A DNA stretch of 64,000 bases, taken from a sulfur-oxidizing endosymbiont of Gigantopelta aegis (GTDB lineage Bacteria; Pseudomonadota; Gammaproteobacteria; GRL18). Numbering within the stretch: the first letter of the stretch is position 1; each line of letters starts with the position of its first letter. Location: the NCBI RefSeq assembly GCF_016097415.1, contig NZ_JAEHGE010000001.1:397001-461000 (forward strand), written 5' to 3'. The notes below the pieces were generated by a model. It was not told where the DNA came from. It ran no database searches and saw only the letters and a program-made list of their open reading frames with translations. Position numbers and translations under genes: made by a program. This document shows positions 38,065 to 49,054 of the stretch, in pieces.

Positions 38065-39027
38065 CTAGCGACTCAAGAAATCCTGATAGGCGTCTGCCAG
38101 GCCTGTTTTTAAATCAATTTTTGCCTGCCAGCCCATTTGGTTTAAGCGTGATACATCGAGCAATTTTCTAGGGGTGCCTTCGGGCTTACTCGCATCAAAG
38201 ACTAGTTGGCCTTCAAATCCGACCACGTCTTTGACTGTTTGTGCTAACTCAGCAATAGTGACATCTTCGCCCGTACCAACATTGATGTGGGACAACATGG
38301 GTTCAGTATTTGCTTGATACACTGAGGCATCCATTTGCATGATAAAAACACTGGCAGCCGCCATATCATCCACATTGAGAAATTCTCGCATCACCTTGCC
38401 CGTCCCCCACACTTCAACCGCATCAGCCTTGGCCTGCTTGGCTTCATGAAAACGTTTGATCATGGCGGGCACAACATGACTATTCATACCGTGATAATTA
38501 TCACCCGCCCCGTAGAGATTGGTCGGCATAACAGAACGATAATCGGTGCCATATTGGCGATTATAGGACTCACATAATTTGATACCAGCAATTTTTGCCA
38601 CTGCATAAGGCTCGTTGGTGGCTTCTAAAAGCCCCGTCAATAAGTCAGATTCGCTCATGGGTTGCTTGGCAAATTTAGGATATATGCAAGAGCTGCCTAA
38701 AAACAATAAATGTTTGATCCTGGCAGAATAAGCCTCATGTATGACATTGGCTTCTACCATCAAGTTGTCATAAATAAACTCAGCAGGATAGGTGTTATTA
38801 GCATGAATACCTCCCACTTTTGCTGCGGCCAAAACAATATAGTCTGGCTTTTCTGTCTGCATGAAGTCTCTTACGGCCTGCTGGTTGCAGAGATCTAACT
38901 CGGCATGTGTGCGACCTACAATATTTTCAATACCGAGGGCATGCAATTGACGGATAATGGCAGAACCTACCATGCCACGGTGTCCGGCAATATAGATATT
39001 TGAGTCTTTATTCAATACATTATTCAT
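38065..39027 (-). CDS. fcl: GDP-L-fucose synthase
   Basis: 320 residues of the short-chain dehydrogenase type: NADP-binding [10 protein letters not shown] near residue 14, catalytic Ser in LGSSCIYP and the YxxxK in [23 protein letters not shown] and the following [12 protein letters not shown] are typical of Fcl/WcaG. It converts GDP-4-keto-6-deoxymannose to GDP-L-fucose by epimerisation and reduction. It lies 20 bp after gmd in the same operon, so the cell makes a fucosylated or related surface glycan. Confidence 0.95.
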   Translation of the reverse strand: MNNVLNKDSNIYIAGHRGMVGSAIIRQLHALGIENIVGRTHAELDLCNQQAVRDFMQTEKPDYIVLAAAKVGGIHANNTYPAEFIYDNLMVEANVIHEAYSARIKHLLFLGSSCIYPKFAKQPMSESDLLTGLLEATNEPYAVAKIAGIKLCESYNRQYGTDYRSVMPTNLYGAGDNYHGMNSHVVPAMIKRFHEAKQAKADAVEVWGTGKVMREFLNVDDMAAASVFIMQMDASVYQANTEPMLSHINVGTGEDVTIAELAQTVKDVVGFEGQLVFDASKPEGTPRKLLDVSRLNQMGWQAKIDLKTGLADAYQDFLSR

Positions 39028-39047
39028 TGTTATTTATTCGTTATCAA

Positions 39048-40154
39048 TTATTCATTATAGTCAAAGGTTTTAAAGCCTTCTTTTTTACACAGCTCATCAC
39101 GTTGTGCGATGGACAGATCTTCGCGCACCATTTCAGCCACCATTTCTGCCAGCGTGATTTGTGGCACCCAGCCTAATTTCTCTTTCGCTTTCGTGGGATC
39201 GCCCAATAAGGTTTCCACTTCTGTCGGACGGAAGTAGCGTTCATCCACCTGTACCACCACCGTGCCTTCTTTTAATGCTGTATTCCCAGGCTCAACAATA
39301 ATACCTTTTTCATCAATACCTTTGCCTTCCCAACGCAACTTTATACCCAGCTCATCAGCCGCTGCATTCACAAAGTCACGCACTGAATATTGAACTCCCG
39401 TGGCAATACAAAAATCATCCGGCTCATCCTGCTGCAACATCAACCATTGCATTTCGACATAATCCTTGGCATGGCCCCAGTCACGCTTGGCATCTATATT
39501 ACCCAGATAAAGACAGTCTTGCAGTCCCAAGCTGATGCGGGCAATCGCACGAGTGATTTTACGGGTCACAAAGGTTTCACCGCGCAATTTAGACTCATGA
39601 TTAAACAAAATGCCATTACAGGCATACATGCCATAGGCTTCACGGTAATTGACCGTGATCCAATAGGCATACAACTTAGCTACCGCATAAGGGGAACGAG
39701 GATAAAATGGGGTGGTTTCTTTTTGCGGAACTTCTTGAACCAAGCCATATAATTCAGAAGTTGAGGCCTGATAATAACGCGTCTTTTTCTCTAAGCCTGA
39801 AATACGTATCGCTTCGAGAATACGCAAAGCGCCCAGTCCTACGGTATCTGCCGTATATTCTGGGCTTTCAAAGGATACCGCCACATGACTCTGCGCACCG
39901 AGGTTATAAATTTCATCAGGACGTACTTCCTGAATGATGCGCACTAAGTTCATCGAGTCACTTAGGTCACCATAATGCAAAATGAAATTGCGATTACTAA
40001 CATGTGGATCTTGGTACAAGTGATCGATTCTATCGGTGTTAAAAGAAGAGGCGCGACGCTTAATACCATGCACTTCATAGCCTTTTTCTAATAAAAACTC
40101 AGCCAAATAAGCGCCATCCTGACCTGTTACACCCGTAATTAGTGCTTTTTTCAT
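39048..40154 (-). CDS. gmd: GDP-mannose 4,6-dehydratase
   Basis: 368 residues. The NADP-binding [23 protein letters not shown], the [12 protein letters not shown] block, STSELYG and [10 protein letters not shown] (catalytic Tyr/Lys) are diagnostic of Gmd. It makes GDP-4-keto-6-deoxymannose, the substrate of the next gene, fcl. It is divergent from a WecA-type transferase gene, so the two operons may share an upstream control region. Confidence 0.95.
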   Translation of the reverse strand: MKKALITGVTGQDGAYLAEFLLEKGYEVHGIKRRASSFNTDRIDHLYQDPHVSNRNFILHYGDLSDSMNLVRIIQEVRPDEIYNLGAQSHVAVSFESPEYTADTVGLGALRILEAIRISGLEKKTRYYQASTSELYGLVQEVPQKETTPFYPRSPYAVAKLYAYWITVNYREAYGMYACNGILFNHESKLRGETFVTRKITRAIARISLGLQDCLYLGNIDAKRDWGHAKDYVEMQWLMLQQDEPDDFCIATGVQYSVRDFVNAAADELGIKLRWEGKGIDEKGIIVEPGNTALKEGTVVVQVDERYFRPTEVETLLGDPTKAKEKLGWVPQITLAEMVAEMVREDLSIAQRDELCKKEGFKTFDYNE

Positions 40155-40292
40155 CGTTATTTAAATCCTTAATATGGCAATTGAACAAGATTAGCTATTT
40201 ATTTACATCAAGCTCGTCTTTTATTGAGACTTATTATACACAAGTGGCTGCTATTAATTTCATTTTATTCACTACTCATTTATAATTCAGCA

Positions 40293-41342
40293 ATGTCTAT
40301 TCTAACATTTTTTTCACATATTATTTTTGCCGTCTCATTGTTTGTTATCTCTTTTGCTATCACTTGGTTCATGTGCCATAAGGTAGCGATTATGGATCAT
40401 CCTAATGAGCGCTCATCTCATCAAATTGCTGTACCGCGTGGCGGAGGCATCGCCATCGTCATTACTTTTTTTATTGGCATGCTGGTGATTTATTTTGTGG
40501 GGGATAATACCCATATCAAACAAGAGTATATGCAAGGCTTTATCATCTCCTCACTGCTCATCGCAGGCATCTCATTTTATGATGACATCAAGAGCAAATC
40601 CGCCCGCTTTAAACTGATTTCACAACTCATCGCAGTCTTATTAGTCTTATGGTTCGGCATTGTACTTGATGAGTTGGCATTTCCTATTGTGGGCTATGTT
40701 AAACTGGGCTGGATAGGCTACGTGCTCTCACTATTTTGGATCATAGGGCTCACCAATGCCTATAATTTTATGGATGGGCTGGATGGACTCATCAGTGGCA
40801 TTACTGTCATTGCCAGTTTGTTTTTTATGGCCATCAGCTACTATGGCGGCAGTCATTTCGTCTATATCAGCTGTTATACACTACTTGCCGGTTCACTCGG
40901 CTTTTTGATGCTCAATCGCTCCCCGGCAAAAATATTCATGGGTGACGTAGGGAGCACATTTATCGGTTTTACCTTTGCCACATTGGCCATTATTGCCGCA
41001 CGATATGATGAAGCCCATATTTCCTTTTTTGTTGTGCCCCTACTGCTATTCAACATTATCTATGATGTGATTTTCACCCTGATACGACGCAAGCTCAAGG
41101 GTGAAAAACTCACACAGGCACACCGTACTCACTTATACCAATTGATGAACCAAATAGGTTATAGCCATCTGGAAGTGTCATTAAGCCATTATTGCATGGC
41201 CTTCTTGCAAGGGATTGGAGCACTGTGGATGGTGCAATTACAGGGTTCCAATCGGATCTATATTTTTCTCCCGTTTCTTGCCTTACAAATTATTTATAGC
41301 GTATTAGTGATACGCAAGGCCAAAGAAAAAAATATTTTATAA
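40293..41342 (+). CDS. WecA/MraY-family undecaprenyl-phosphate sugar-phosphate transferase
   Basis: About 349 residues with ten or so membrane segments. The family-4 motifs are clear: DHPNERSSHQIAVPRGGG near the start, NAYNFMDGLDGLI, MGDVGSTFIGF, and the HRTHLYQLMNQIG block with a final YxxL-type segment. It transfers a sugar-1-phosphate to undecaprenyl phosphate at the inner membrane and starts O-antigen or capsule repeat assembly. ATG 40293 is preferred over an in-frame TTG at 40224. Divergence from gmd suggests a joint role in a fucose-containing polysaccharide (inference). Confidence 0.88.
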   Translation: MSILTFFSHIIFAVSLFVISFAITWFMCHKVAIMDHPNERSSHQIAVPRGGGIAIVITFFIGMLVIYFVGDNTHIKQEYMQGFIISSLLIAGISFYDDIKSKSARFKLISQLIAVLLVLWFGIVLDELAFPIVGYVKLGWIGYVLSLFWIIGLTNAYNFMDGLDGLISGITVIASLFFMAISYYGGSHFVYISCYTLLAGSLGFLMLNRSPAKIFMGDVGSTFIGFTFATLAIIAARYDEAHISFFVVPLLLFNIIYDVIFTLIRRKLKGEKLTQAHRTHLYQLMNQIGYSHLEVSLSHYCMAFLQGIGALWMVQLQGSNRIYIFLPFLALQIIYSVLVIRKAKEKNIL

Positions 41343-41660
41343 ACAATACCGGTGCACGCCAACAACAACTTCTGCTTCATGAATGGATATATGCATTTTT
41401 GGATTCTAACATATCATTTCATTTCAAATTTTGGGCCACTATACCCAATCAGCAATTCTCGCTGAGATGAACAATTGAGTTGTAGTGGTGCTTACCAAGC
41501 AGAAATAAAAAAACTTTTCGCAGTAACTTTAGCAAAATTAAAAAAATCGAATAAAAAGCTTGCATTTTGAGAAACAAGAGATCAAACCCTTGTTTTTCAA
41601 TTGGTTGAATGACTTCATGTTAAAAAATATTTCCCTTTTATATGCTTGGTACTGTGAATT

Positions 41661-41841
41661 TTGGCCTCTTTAAGTCAGCAAAAAAAACATTTAAGTTTTT
41701 CTGCCCTGAAACAGGCCATCTCACTGCACTTTCATGCAATCAAAGATAGCCGAGTACAAGGAAAGTGTGATTACAGTCAACATGATGTGCTTATGAGTGC
41801 TTTTGCCTGCATGTATTTTCAAGATCCCTCTTTAAGTGAAT
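41661..41841 (+). pseudogene. IS4-like transposase, fragment 1 of 3
   Basis: This is the N-terminus (SLSQQKKHLSFSALKQAIS ... DVLMSAFACMYFQDPSLSE). It starts at a TTG and breaks at codon SE-F where IS3 copy 2 has inserted with an aat duplication. The frame resumes at 43016 as FQKQMEEEQNQNNLRTLF. DALMSGFACMYFQDPSL is characteristic of a widespread DDE transposase family related to IS4. Confidence 0.8.
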
Positions 41842-43012
41842 TGATGTGTTCTGGAACGATAGAGCCGTTCCATTCACCCAAGGTATTTTCACAACGGTAA
41901 TGATCCTGTTACAATATCTTCACGGCACAGGCTGAGGAGCCGATGGCCGTCAACGGTAATGGGCGGCATTTATGTCGCCTTTTACCCCTCTTCAATCAAT
42001 CGATTTAAGCTATTTCCTGCTGTATTTCATAATCGACTGGTGACAAATAATCATTAGCCGAATGAAGTCGCTCCCGATTATAAAATACCTCAATATATTC
42101 AAATATTGCCTGCTTTGCTTCTACTCTGGTTTTGAATCGACAATGGTGCGTCAATTCAGTTTTCAAACTATGAAAGAAGCTCTCTGATACAGCATTGTCC
42201 CAGCAATTTCCTTTGCGGCTCATAGACTGAATTATGTTATGATCCGACAATATTTTTCTATGACTATCAGAGGCATATTGGCTACCTCGGTCAGTATGCC
42301 AAAGCAATCCATCCATTGGTTTACGCTTCCATATGGCCATCAGTAAAGCATCATTGACTAGCTTGGCTTTCATTCGCTCATCCATCGACCAGCCAACAAT
42401 TTGCCTAGAGAATAAGTCAATGACAACCGCTAAATATAACCAGCCTTCCTTGGTGGCAATATAGGTAATATCACCCACATAGTAGCGATCAGGTTGAGAG
42501 ACAGTAAACTCTCTTTCCAGTAAATTTGGAGATATACGCTTATTATGCTTGGAATTAGTCGTCGCTTTAAAGCGTCTCTTCGTTTTACAAAACAAACCGG
42601 CTTTTTTCATTAATCGACCAATTCTCCGGCGGCTTATATGAACGCCTTTTTCAGCCAGTTTTCTTTTAAGACGACGGGTTCCATAAGTCTTGCGACTGTC
42701 TTCAAACAGTTTTTTAGCTGCTCAGTAAGCGCTTCATTTTCTTTCTCTCTATCCGTTTTAGGAGAGCTAACCCAATCATAATAGCAACTACGGGAAACAT
42801 CCATAAAACGGCACAGAATCGTTACCGGGTAATCTTTAGCCTGATCAGTTATCCATGCGTACTTCACAAAGTTTCCCTTGCAAAGTACGCTGTGGCCTTT
42901 TTAATAAATCACGCTCCTGAATCACTTTTGCCAATTCCGGTTTTTTTCAGACGTTTTACTTCATCATAAATGTGTTCATCACTTCTATTGGCTACCGTCT
43001 TTGTCCACATTA
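41842..43012 (-). mobile_element. IS3-family element, copy 2, with internal deletions
   Basis: Minus-strand orientation. It is flanked by a 3-bp duplication, aat, at 41839-41841 and 43013-43015, the size expected for IS3. About 140 bp of the 3' tail and most of orfA are deleted relative to copy 3, including the sequence between ACCGTCTT near 43001 and the CCACATTA end. An extra CCGGTTTTT-like stretch lies in the orfA remnant near 42937. It is a dead remnant, but its insertion was real and clean. Confidence 0.85.
42005..42867 (-). pseudogene. orfB of IS3 copy 2, frameshifted
   Basis: It matches OrfB of copy 1 but with 4 instead of 5 A residues near 42665, so the first part stops after [13 protein letters not shown] and the catalytic part (from [14 protein letters not shown]) is in another frame. 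The DDE motifs are intact in the 3' part. In this copy the conserved [19 protein letters not shown] is continuous in the catalytic frame, and the break lies upstream at the A6 run. Confidence 0.85.
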
Positions 43013-43015
43013 AAT

Positions 43016-43528
43016 TTCAGAAACAGATGGAAGAGGAACAGAATCAAAATAATTTACGCACTCTTTTTAATGTTGAAAAAATTCCTAAAAATAGTCAACT
43101 AAGAGACATTTTGGATCTCATACCCTCTAAAACATTTGCACCTGCATTTAAAGATTTATTTGAACGACTCAGACGACATAAGCATCTTGAAGAGTATGCC
43201 ATATTACCCAACACATTGCTTTGTGTTATTGATGGCACGCAATATTATTCCTCTAAGCAAATCCATTGTGACTGTTGTCTTCATAAAGAATATAGAACGG
43301 GTGAAATAACCTACAGTCATGCTGTTTTACAAGGTGCCATTATGCACCCCGATAAAAAACAAGTGCTCCCTGTCATGCCTGAAGCAATACAAAATACGGA
43401 TGGTACAAAAAAAAACAGGATTGTGAAAGTAATGCAGCCAAACGTTTTATAGCCAATCTAAAAAAAGCACATCCAAGACAAGGATTTATGATTTGTGGTG
43501 ATGGTTTGATGTCACATCAACCTATGAT
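43016..43528 (+). pseudogene. IS4-like transposase, fragment 2 of 3
   Basis: It reads FQKQMEEEQNQNNLRTLF, then LLCVIDGTQYYSSKQIHCDCC (catalytic Asp region) and HAVLQGAIMHPDKKQV. At an A9 run (43397-43405) the frame slips: the conserved continuation QDCESNAAKRFIANLKKAH is one base out. One more A would restore it. The fragment ends at QPMI where IS3 copy 3 inserted; the next piece begins at 45039. Confidence 0.82.
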
Positions 43529-43819
43529 TGATGTGTCAACACTTTTCCGGACAGTTTTCTAAATATTTTTTTGGCTGTTTCAAGTGATTTTTGTCATTTT
43601 GTATTTCCTATCATTTTAGTTTCTCATGTTAACTTTAAACAGATGAAGAGAAAGGGCTTTGCCCTCTGGAACGATAGAGCCGTTCCATTCACCCAAGGTA
43701 TTTTCACAACGGTAATGATCCTGTTACAATATCTTCACGGCACAGGCTGAGGAGCCGATGGCCGTCAACGGTAATGGGCGGCATTTATGTCGCCTTTTAC
43801 CCCTCTTCAATCAATCGAT

Positions 43820-44682
43820 TTAAGCTATTTCCTGCTGTATTTCATAATCGACTGGTGACAAATAATCATTAGCCGAATGAAGTCGCTCCCGATTATAAAA
43901 TACCTCAATATATTCAAATATTGCCTGCTTTGCTTCTACTCTGGTTTTGAATCGACAATGGTGCGTCAATTCAGTTTTCAAACTATGAAAGAAGCTCTCT
44001 GATACAGCATTGTCCCAGCAATTTCCTTTGCGGCTCATAGACTGAATTATGTTATGATCCGACAATATTTTTCTATGACTATCAGAGGCATATTGGCTAC
44101 CTCGGTCAGTATGCCAAAGCAATCCATCCATTGGTTTACGCTTCCATATGGCCATCAGTAAAGCATCATTGACTAGCTTGGCTTTCATTCGCTCATCCAT
44201 CGACCAGCCAACAATTTGCCTAGAGAATAAGTCAATGACAACCGCTAAATATAACCAGCCTTCCTTGGTGGCAATATAGGTAATATCACCCACATAGTAG
44301 CGATCAGGTTGAGAGACAGTAAACTCTCTTTCCAGTAAATTTGGAGATATACGCTTATTATGCTTGGAATTAGTCGTCGCTTTAAAGCGTCTCTTCGTTT
44401 TACAAAACAAACCGGCTTTTTTCATTAATCGACCAATTCTCCGGCGGCTTATATGAACGCCTTTTTCAGCCAGTTTTCTTTTTAAGACGACGGGTTCCAT
44501 AAGTCTTGCGACTGTCTTCAAACAGTTTTTTAGCTGCTCAGTAAGCGCTTCATTTTCTTTCTCTCTATCCGTTTTAGGAGAGCTAACCCAATCATAATAG
44601 CAACTACGGAAACATCCATAAAACGGCACAGAATCGTTACCGGGTAATCTTTAGCCTGATCAGTTATCCATGCGTACTTCAC
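43820..44682 (-). pseudogene. orfB of IS3 copy 3, 5' frameshift
   Basis: Identical to OrfB of copy 1 from [14 protein letters not shown] onwards, including the scrambled [12 protein letters not shown] segment and the DDE residues. A single G is missing near 44609 (ACGGAAACATCC versus ACGGGAAACATCC), so the N-terminal 25 residues are out of frame; the longest open frame starts at 44629. Confidence 0.85.
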
Positions 44683-44980
44683 AAAGTTTCCCTTGCAAAG
44701 TACGCTGTGGCCTTTTTAATAAATCACGCTCCTGAATCACTTTTGCCAATTCTTTTTTCAGACGTTTTACTTCATCATAAATGTGTTCATCACTTCTATT
44801 GGCTACCGTCTTCACCGGTTTGGAATATTTACTGATCCAGGTATGTAGAGTATTTACATTAACACCTAGCTCCCTGGCAGTCTGAGAAACGGGTTGATCC
44901 GTCTCATTAGCTAATTTGACAGCTGATTCTTTAAATTCTGATGTATAGCTTTTATTCGGTTTTTTTGTTTGATCATTCAT
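44660..44980 (-). CDS. IS3-family OrfA, copy 3
   Basis: 106 residues, the same as OrfA of copy 1, with the HTH ([31 protein letters not shown]) and the same out-of-frame C-terminal 17 residues after the A5 run. It would bind element ends and partner with OrfB. Confidence 0.85.
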   Translation of the reverse strand: MNDQTKKPNKSYTSEFKESAVKLANETDQPVSQTARELGVNVNTLHTWISKYSKPVKTVANRSDEHIYDEVKRLKKELAKVIQERDLLKRPQRTLQGKLCEVRMDN

Positions 44981-45035
44981 TTTATTATCTTTTAGTTATT
45001 TTAAGTTGTGTGTCCGGTTAAGTATAGCCACATTA

Positions 45036-45675
45036 GATAGAAGATATAATTGAAGAAATGATGCATTATTTATTGGTTGCCAAACCTGGTGATCACACAT
45101 ATTTATTTGAATGGCTTGAAGCATTTTCTGAACTCCCATCAATGGACTGGATTGACGAAAAAGGGCACCAACATCATTATCGATGGAAAAATAATGTCCC
45201 TTTACATGGCGAAAAAAATGCCATTGAAGTTAACTTTTTTGAATATACCCTCACCAATACCGCAGGGAAAATTATCTACCGAAATAGCTGGGTCACCGAC
45301 ATAAAGATCAGTGAACATAATATTCAAACAATGACCCAGGCGGGTCGATGTCGTTGGAAAATAGAAAACGAATGTTTCAACACATTAAAGAACCAAGGCT
45401 ATCACATTGAGCATAATTATGGTCATGGGAAGAAGCACCTGAGCTTTAATATGTATCTGTTAACCTTGCTGGCTTTTTATTTCCATCAAATTTTTGAATT
45501 AACCGATGGGGCTTATCAAGCTTGTCGTAAAAAGTTTGGCTCTAAAAAATTAATGTGGGAAAAGTTCAGAGGGGTTATTACCTTTTTTGTGATGGACTCC
45601 TGGGAACATTTAATGGATTTTTTATTGTACAGAGACGATTATGAGGAGATGAGACCTGTAAAAATAAGAAAATAA
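45036..45675 (+). pseudogene. IS4-like transposase, fragment 3 of 3
   Basis: Resuming after IS3 copy 3, it reads IIEEMMHYLLVAKPGDHTYLFEWLEAF and ends with the catalytic Glu region GRCRWKIENECFNTLKNQGYHIEHNYGHG and LTLLAFYFHQIFEL. WKIENECFNTLKNQGYxxEH is the YREK-like block of IS4-type transposases. The three fragments together would make about 444 residues if the A9 slip in fragment 2 is repaired. Confidence 0.85.
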
Positions 45676-45886
45676 ACCTATTTTAGGGAAAATGCGTCGA
45701 TTAAACGCAGCATCTCCCGTGCCTGCTATTTAGAAAGAAAGAACAAAAAAAATTTTAAAAAGCATCAGGCAAACAAAAAATGCTGTTTTCAGCTTAATTC
45801 ATAAGAATAAGTTACTTCACCGAGTTTTGCTGATACCCAATGAATCGACTTAGCTTGCCAGTTTCTTTTTTGTTATACTCAAAAAC

Positions 45887-47461
45887 ATGAAAAAACTGCC
45901 CATTGCCATCACCACATTTGCTGATATTCGCGACCCCGAACAAAATTATCTCTATGTCGATAAAACAGCGACTGCTCTACGCTTAGCTGACCGTGGTAGA
46001 TATTATTTTCTCTCCCGTCCTCGGCGCTTTGGTAAGTCTTTATTTCTAGACACTCTGAGTGATTTATTCCAGGGAAATAAAGCCTTATTTGAAGGTCTGG
46101 CGGCTTATGAGCAATGGGATTGGTCTGTGAGCTATCCCGTGATTTCAATTTCTTTAAATTCTGGTGATTTCAGCAGTAAGCTTCAGATTCAAAAACGTAT
46201 TATCAACATTCTCAAAAACAACCTAAAATACCATCAAGTCGAATGTGACGACACTCAGGATATTCCCGGTTGCTTTTCTCAGACAATTCAAAGTATTTAT
46301 GAAAAACACCAACAGAAAGTAGTCATTTTAATCGATGAATACGACAAACCCATTCTGGACAACATCGCCAACCGAGAACAAGCAAAAGTCGCAAGAGAGG
46401 TATTAAAAACCTTCTATAGCGTCATCAAAGACAATGACCGCTATATTAAATTTGTCTTTATTGCCGGTGTCTCTAAATTCTCTAAAATGAACCTCTTTAG
46501 TGGCCTAAACAATCTGACTGACATTACCACCATGACCGATTATGCCGATATTTGCGGTTATACCCAGCATGATATCGAAACCACCTTTGCCGAGCATTTG
46601 CAGGATGTTGACTTAGACAAACTCAAGCAATGGTACAACGGCTATGATTATTTGGCAGGGGATGAAAAGCGGGTGTATAACCCTTATGATATTTTATTGT
46701 TTATCAACAATGGCTGTCACTATGAAAACTACTGGTGGGAAACCGGCAATCCCTCTTTTTTAATTGAGAAGCTTAAAGAACAGAATTATTACATTCCTAA
46801 TCTGGAAAACATTATTGTTTCCAAAGAAATTCTTAACACCTTTGATATCGAAAAAATTGACCTCGTCGCACTACTTTGGCAAACCGGCTACCTCACTTTC
46901 GCCAATAAGGTTTTAACCTATGATGAGGCCTATGATTATCAGCTCAAAGTGCCCAATCGAGAAATTCAGAAGTCTCTAAACCAGTTGTTTATTAACTACC
47001 TTACCGATCAGTCCCTGGAAGTTCGCCCCCAACAACAACAAATTTATCAGGCCATTAGTGATGACATCACACAACTAGAAAGCACGCTAAGCGCTCTTTT
47101 TGCCGCTATCCCCTACAACAACTACGCCAATAAAATCATTGAACGCTATGAAGGCTACTATGCCTCGGTAGTCTTTACCTATCTCATGTCCCTAGGCTTT
47201 CCCTGTGTCGCAGAAGATGTCACCCATAAAGGCAGAATTGACCTGACCATCAAACTACCCCATCGCATCGTCATCATTGAGTTTAAAGTGGATCAGCAAG
47301 AAACCGCACTCGCGCAAATCAAGACCAAGCGCTATTGGGAAAAATACCTTATAGAAGCTAAAACTCAGCAACAAGAAATTGTCTTGGTCGGGATTTGTTT
47401 TAGTAGTGCCAATAAAAATATTACAGAATTTGAAGTAGAACAGGTAGATATTTCAATATGA
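45887..47461 (+). CDS. AAA-ATPase-like / PD-(D/E)XK nuclease protein (DUF1703 type)
   Basis: 524 residues. The N-terminal ATPase_like domain has YLYVDKT, Walker A SRPRRFGKSLFLDTL, Walker B VVILIDEYDKPIL and the sensor FVFIAGVSKFSKMNLFSG. The C-terminal nuclease domain has YYASVVFTYLMSLGF and GRIDLTIKLPHRIVIIEFKVD (Asp ... Glu-x-Lys). Such proteins are abundant in some environmental bacteria and their role is unknown; a defence or mobile function is often guessed. It is convergent with a paralogue 5 bp away. Confidence 0.88.
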   Translation: MKKLPIAITTFADIRDPEQNYLYVDKTATALRLADRGRYYFLSRPRRFGKSLFLDTLSDLFQGNKALFEGLAAYEQWDWSVSYPVISISLNSGDFSSKLQIQKRIINILKNNLKYHQVECDDTQDIPGCFSQTIQSIYEKHQQKVVILIDEYDKPILDNIANREQAKVAREVLKTFYSVIKDNDRYIKFVFIAGVSKFSKMNLFSGLNNLTDITTMTDYADICGYTQHDIETTFAEHLQDVDLDKLKQWYNGYDYLAGDEKRVYNPYDILLFINNGCHYENYWWETGNPSFLIEKLKEQNYYIPNLENIIVSKEILNTFDIEKIDLVALLWQTGYLTFANKVLTYDEAYDYQLKVPNREIQKSLNQLFINYLTDQSLEVRPQQQQIYQAISDDITQLESTLSALFAAIPYNNYANKIIERYEGYYASVVFTYLMSLGFPCVAEDVTHKGRIDLTIKLPHRIVIIEFKVDQQETALAQIKTKRYWEKYLIEAKTQQQEIVLVGICFSSANKNITEFEVEQVDISI

Positions 47462-47466
47462 TGCCA

Positions 47467-49008
47467 TTAACACTGCAAACGCTCACACTCAAAGGTAGAA
47501 ATATTTCTTGCTTGCGTATCAAAGGTTATACCCAGCAGATAAATAGGCAGGTTTTCAGCTAAGTATTTCTCATGGTATTGCTTTTCTTTGATCTGCTCTA
47601 AGGCCGAAGTCCCGTCTGTTTTAAACTCACAAATATAGATGGCATTGTCCAGTTTTATAGTTAAATCAATTCTGCCCTTATTGGTGACATCTTCACCGAC
47701 GATATCAAAGCCTAAGGCTTTGATATAGGCATAAAAGAGACTGACATAGTAACCTTCATATTCATACATCTTGTTATTTGTGAACAGATTATAGGGGATG
47801 GATGCAAACAGTGCTTTTATGTTAACTTCCAGTTTAACTAAGTCTTCCTCTAAAAGAGCATACAGGATATTATCATTGACTTGTACTGAGTTTTGGATTT
47901 TACTCATAAAGTCCGCTATGCTACCCATCAGTGATATTTTCACCTCCTGATTAGGGATATCCAATTGGTAGCGTATGCCTTTTGGTGTCTCTTTCGTGTC
48001 TACGATAGTCAAATACCCCGTCTGCCACATCAACGTTTCAAGTTCAATATAATCGACATCAAAACTGTTTAACATTGTCTCATCTTTGATAATATTTTCT
48101 AAATTGGGCAAGAAATAGTTATTTTTTTCGATTATCTTTAAAAGAAAGCTGGGCGTTGCTGTTGAGAACCAGTAATTTCTAAATTCAAAATTGTTTGAGA
48201 TAAAAAGCAGAATATCAAAGGGATTGTAAACGCCTTCGCCTAAAAACTTGTAGCCGTTATACCAGGTCTTAATCTTCTCAAAATCTTGCCCTTCCAAATG
48301 CCGGGCAAAGGTTGTTTCTATATCATTTTGTGTATAGCCACAAATGGTGGCGTATTTGTAGTGTAGGGTAATATCTTGTATGTTATTTAAGCCACTAAAA
48401 AGGCTTACTTTTGAGAACTTGCTGACCCCGGTGATAAAGACGAATTTTATATATTCATCACTATTTTTTATCACACTATAAAAGTTTTTAAGCAGCTCTC
48501 TATTTTCTCGTGCTATTTCAGTTTGATCAATATTATCCAGTATGGGTTTGTCATATTCATCAACTAAAACAACTACTTTTTTATTGTACTTTATATATGC
48601 CTCTTCAATGAGGCGCTTAAAACAGCCCGCAGATGAAAAGTCTTTGGGGCACTCTATGCCTAAATGCCTTTCGTTTGTATCGAGAATTTCGTATATGGTT
48701 TGGTTAAGTTTTTCTCGATCTGAAAAATCACCACTTCCAAAAGAGATATGAATGATAGGATGTTTCTCAAATGTATAGCCATTTTCATCAATACTCAGCC
48801 CTTTAAATACTGCTTTGTTACCATCAAAAATGGTCTTTAGGGTATCAAGAAAAAGAGACTTGCCAAACCTTCTCGGGCGCGACAGAAAGTAGTACTGACC
48901 ATTTTCTATCAATTCTTGAGCGATATCAGTTTTATCGACATAAAGATAACCTTCATCCAGTATCGTTTTAAGTGTTGATATACCAATGGGCAATTTTTTA
49001 AGTTTCAT
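47467..49008 (-). CDS. AAA-ATPase-like / PD-(D/E)XK nuclease protein, paralogue
   Basis: 513 residues with the same domain order: Walker A SRPRRFGKSLFLDTL, Walker B VVVLVDEYDKPIL, FVFITGVSKFSKVSLFSG, and nuclease motif GRIDLTIKLDNAIYICEFKTD. It is clearly diverged from the neighbouring gene at 45887-47461, not a recent copy, and convergent with it. The pair plus a third broken copy at 49505 shows local expansion of the family. Confidence 0.88.
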   Translation of the reverse strand: MKLKKLPIGISTLKTILDEGYLYVDKTDIAQELIENGQYYFLSRPRRFGKSLFLDTLKTIFDGNKAVFKGLSIDENGYTFEKHPIIHISFGSGDFSDREKLNQTIYEILDTNERHLGIECPKDFSSAGCFKRLIEEAYIKYNKKVVVLVDEYDKPILDNIDQTEIARENRELLKNFYSVIKNSDEYIKFVFITGVSKFSKVSLFSGLNNIQDITLHYKYATICGYTQNDIETTFARHLEGQDFEKIKTWYNGYKFLGEGVYNPFDILLFISNNFEFRNYWFSTATPSFLLKIIEKNNYFLPNLENIIKDETMLNSFDVDYIELETLMWQTGYLTIVDTKETPKGIRYQLDIPNQEVKISLMGSIADFMSKIQNSVQVNDNILYALLEEDLVKLEVNIKALFASIPYNLFTNNKMYEYEGYYVSLFYAYIKALGFDIVGEDVTNKGRIDLTIKLDNAIYICEFKTDGTSALEQIKEKQYHEKYLAENLPIYLLGITFDTQARNISTFECERLQC

Positions 49009-49054
49009 TCGATTATTTTCAAGCTTTTTAAATTGGGAAAACGGATGGATATAA

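Larger units (their letters stand above)
43529..45035 (-). mobile_element. IS3-family element, copy 3
   Basis: Full-length, minus-strand orientation. The 3-bp duplication gat flanks it at 43526-43528 and 45036-45038, and removal restores QPMIEDIIEEMMHYLLVAKP of the interrupted transposase in frame. It is 1507 bp with both ends, orfA, orfB and the tail. It differs from copy 1 mainly by lacking 11 bp before orfA and by one missing base in orfB. Confidence 0.92.
41450..45832 (+). mobile_element. IS4-like element interrupted by two IS3 copies
   Basis: The ends CAGCAATTCTCGCTGA (left) and CAGCAAAACTCGGTGA (right, read inwards) form imperfect terminal repeats. A 9-bp duplication, atacccaat, flanks them at 41441-41449 and 45833-45841. 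Subtracting the two IS3 insertions and their 3-bp duplications leaves an element of about 1.7 kb with one transposase gene. A 9-bp duplication fits IS4-type elements. It inserted after the WecA-type gene and disrupted no recognisable gene. Confidence 0.85.
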
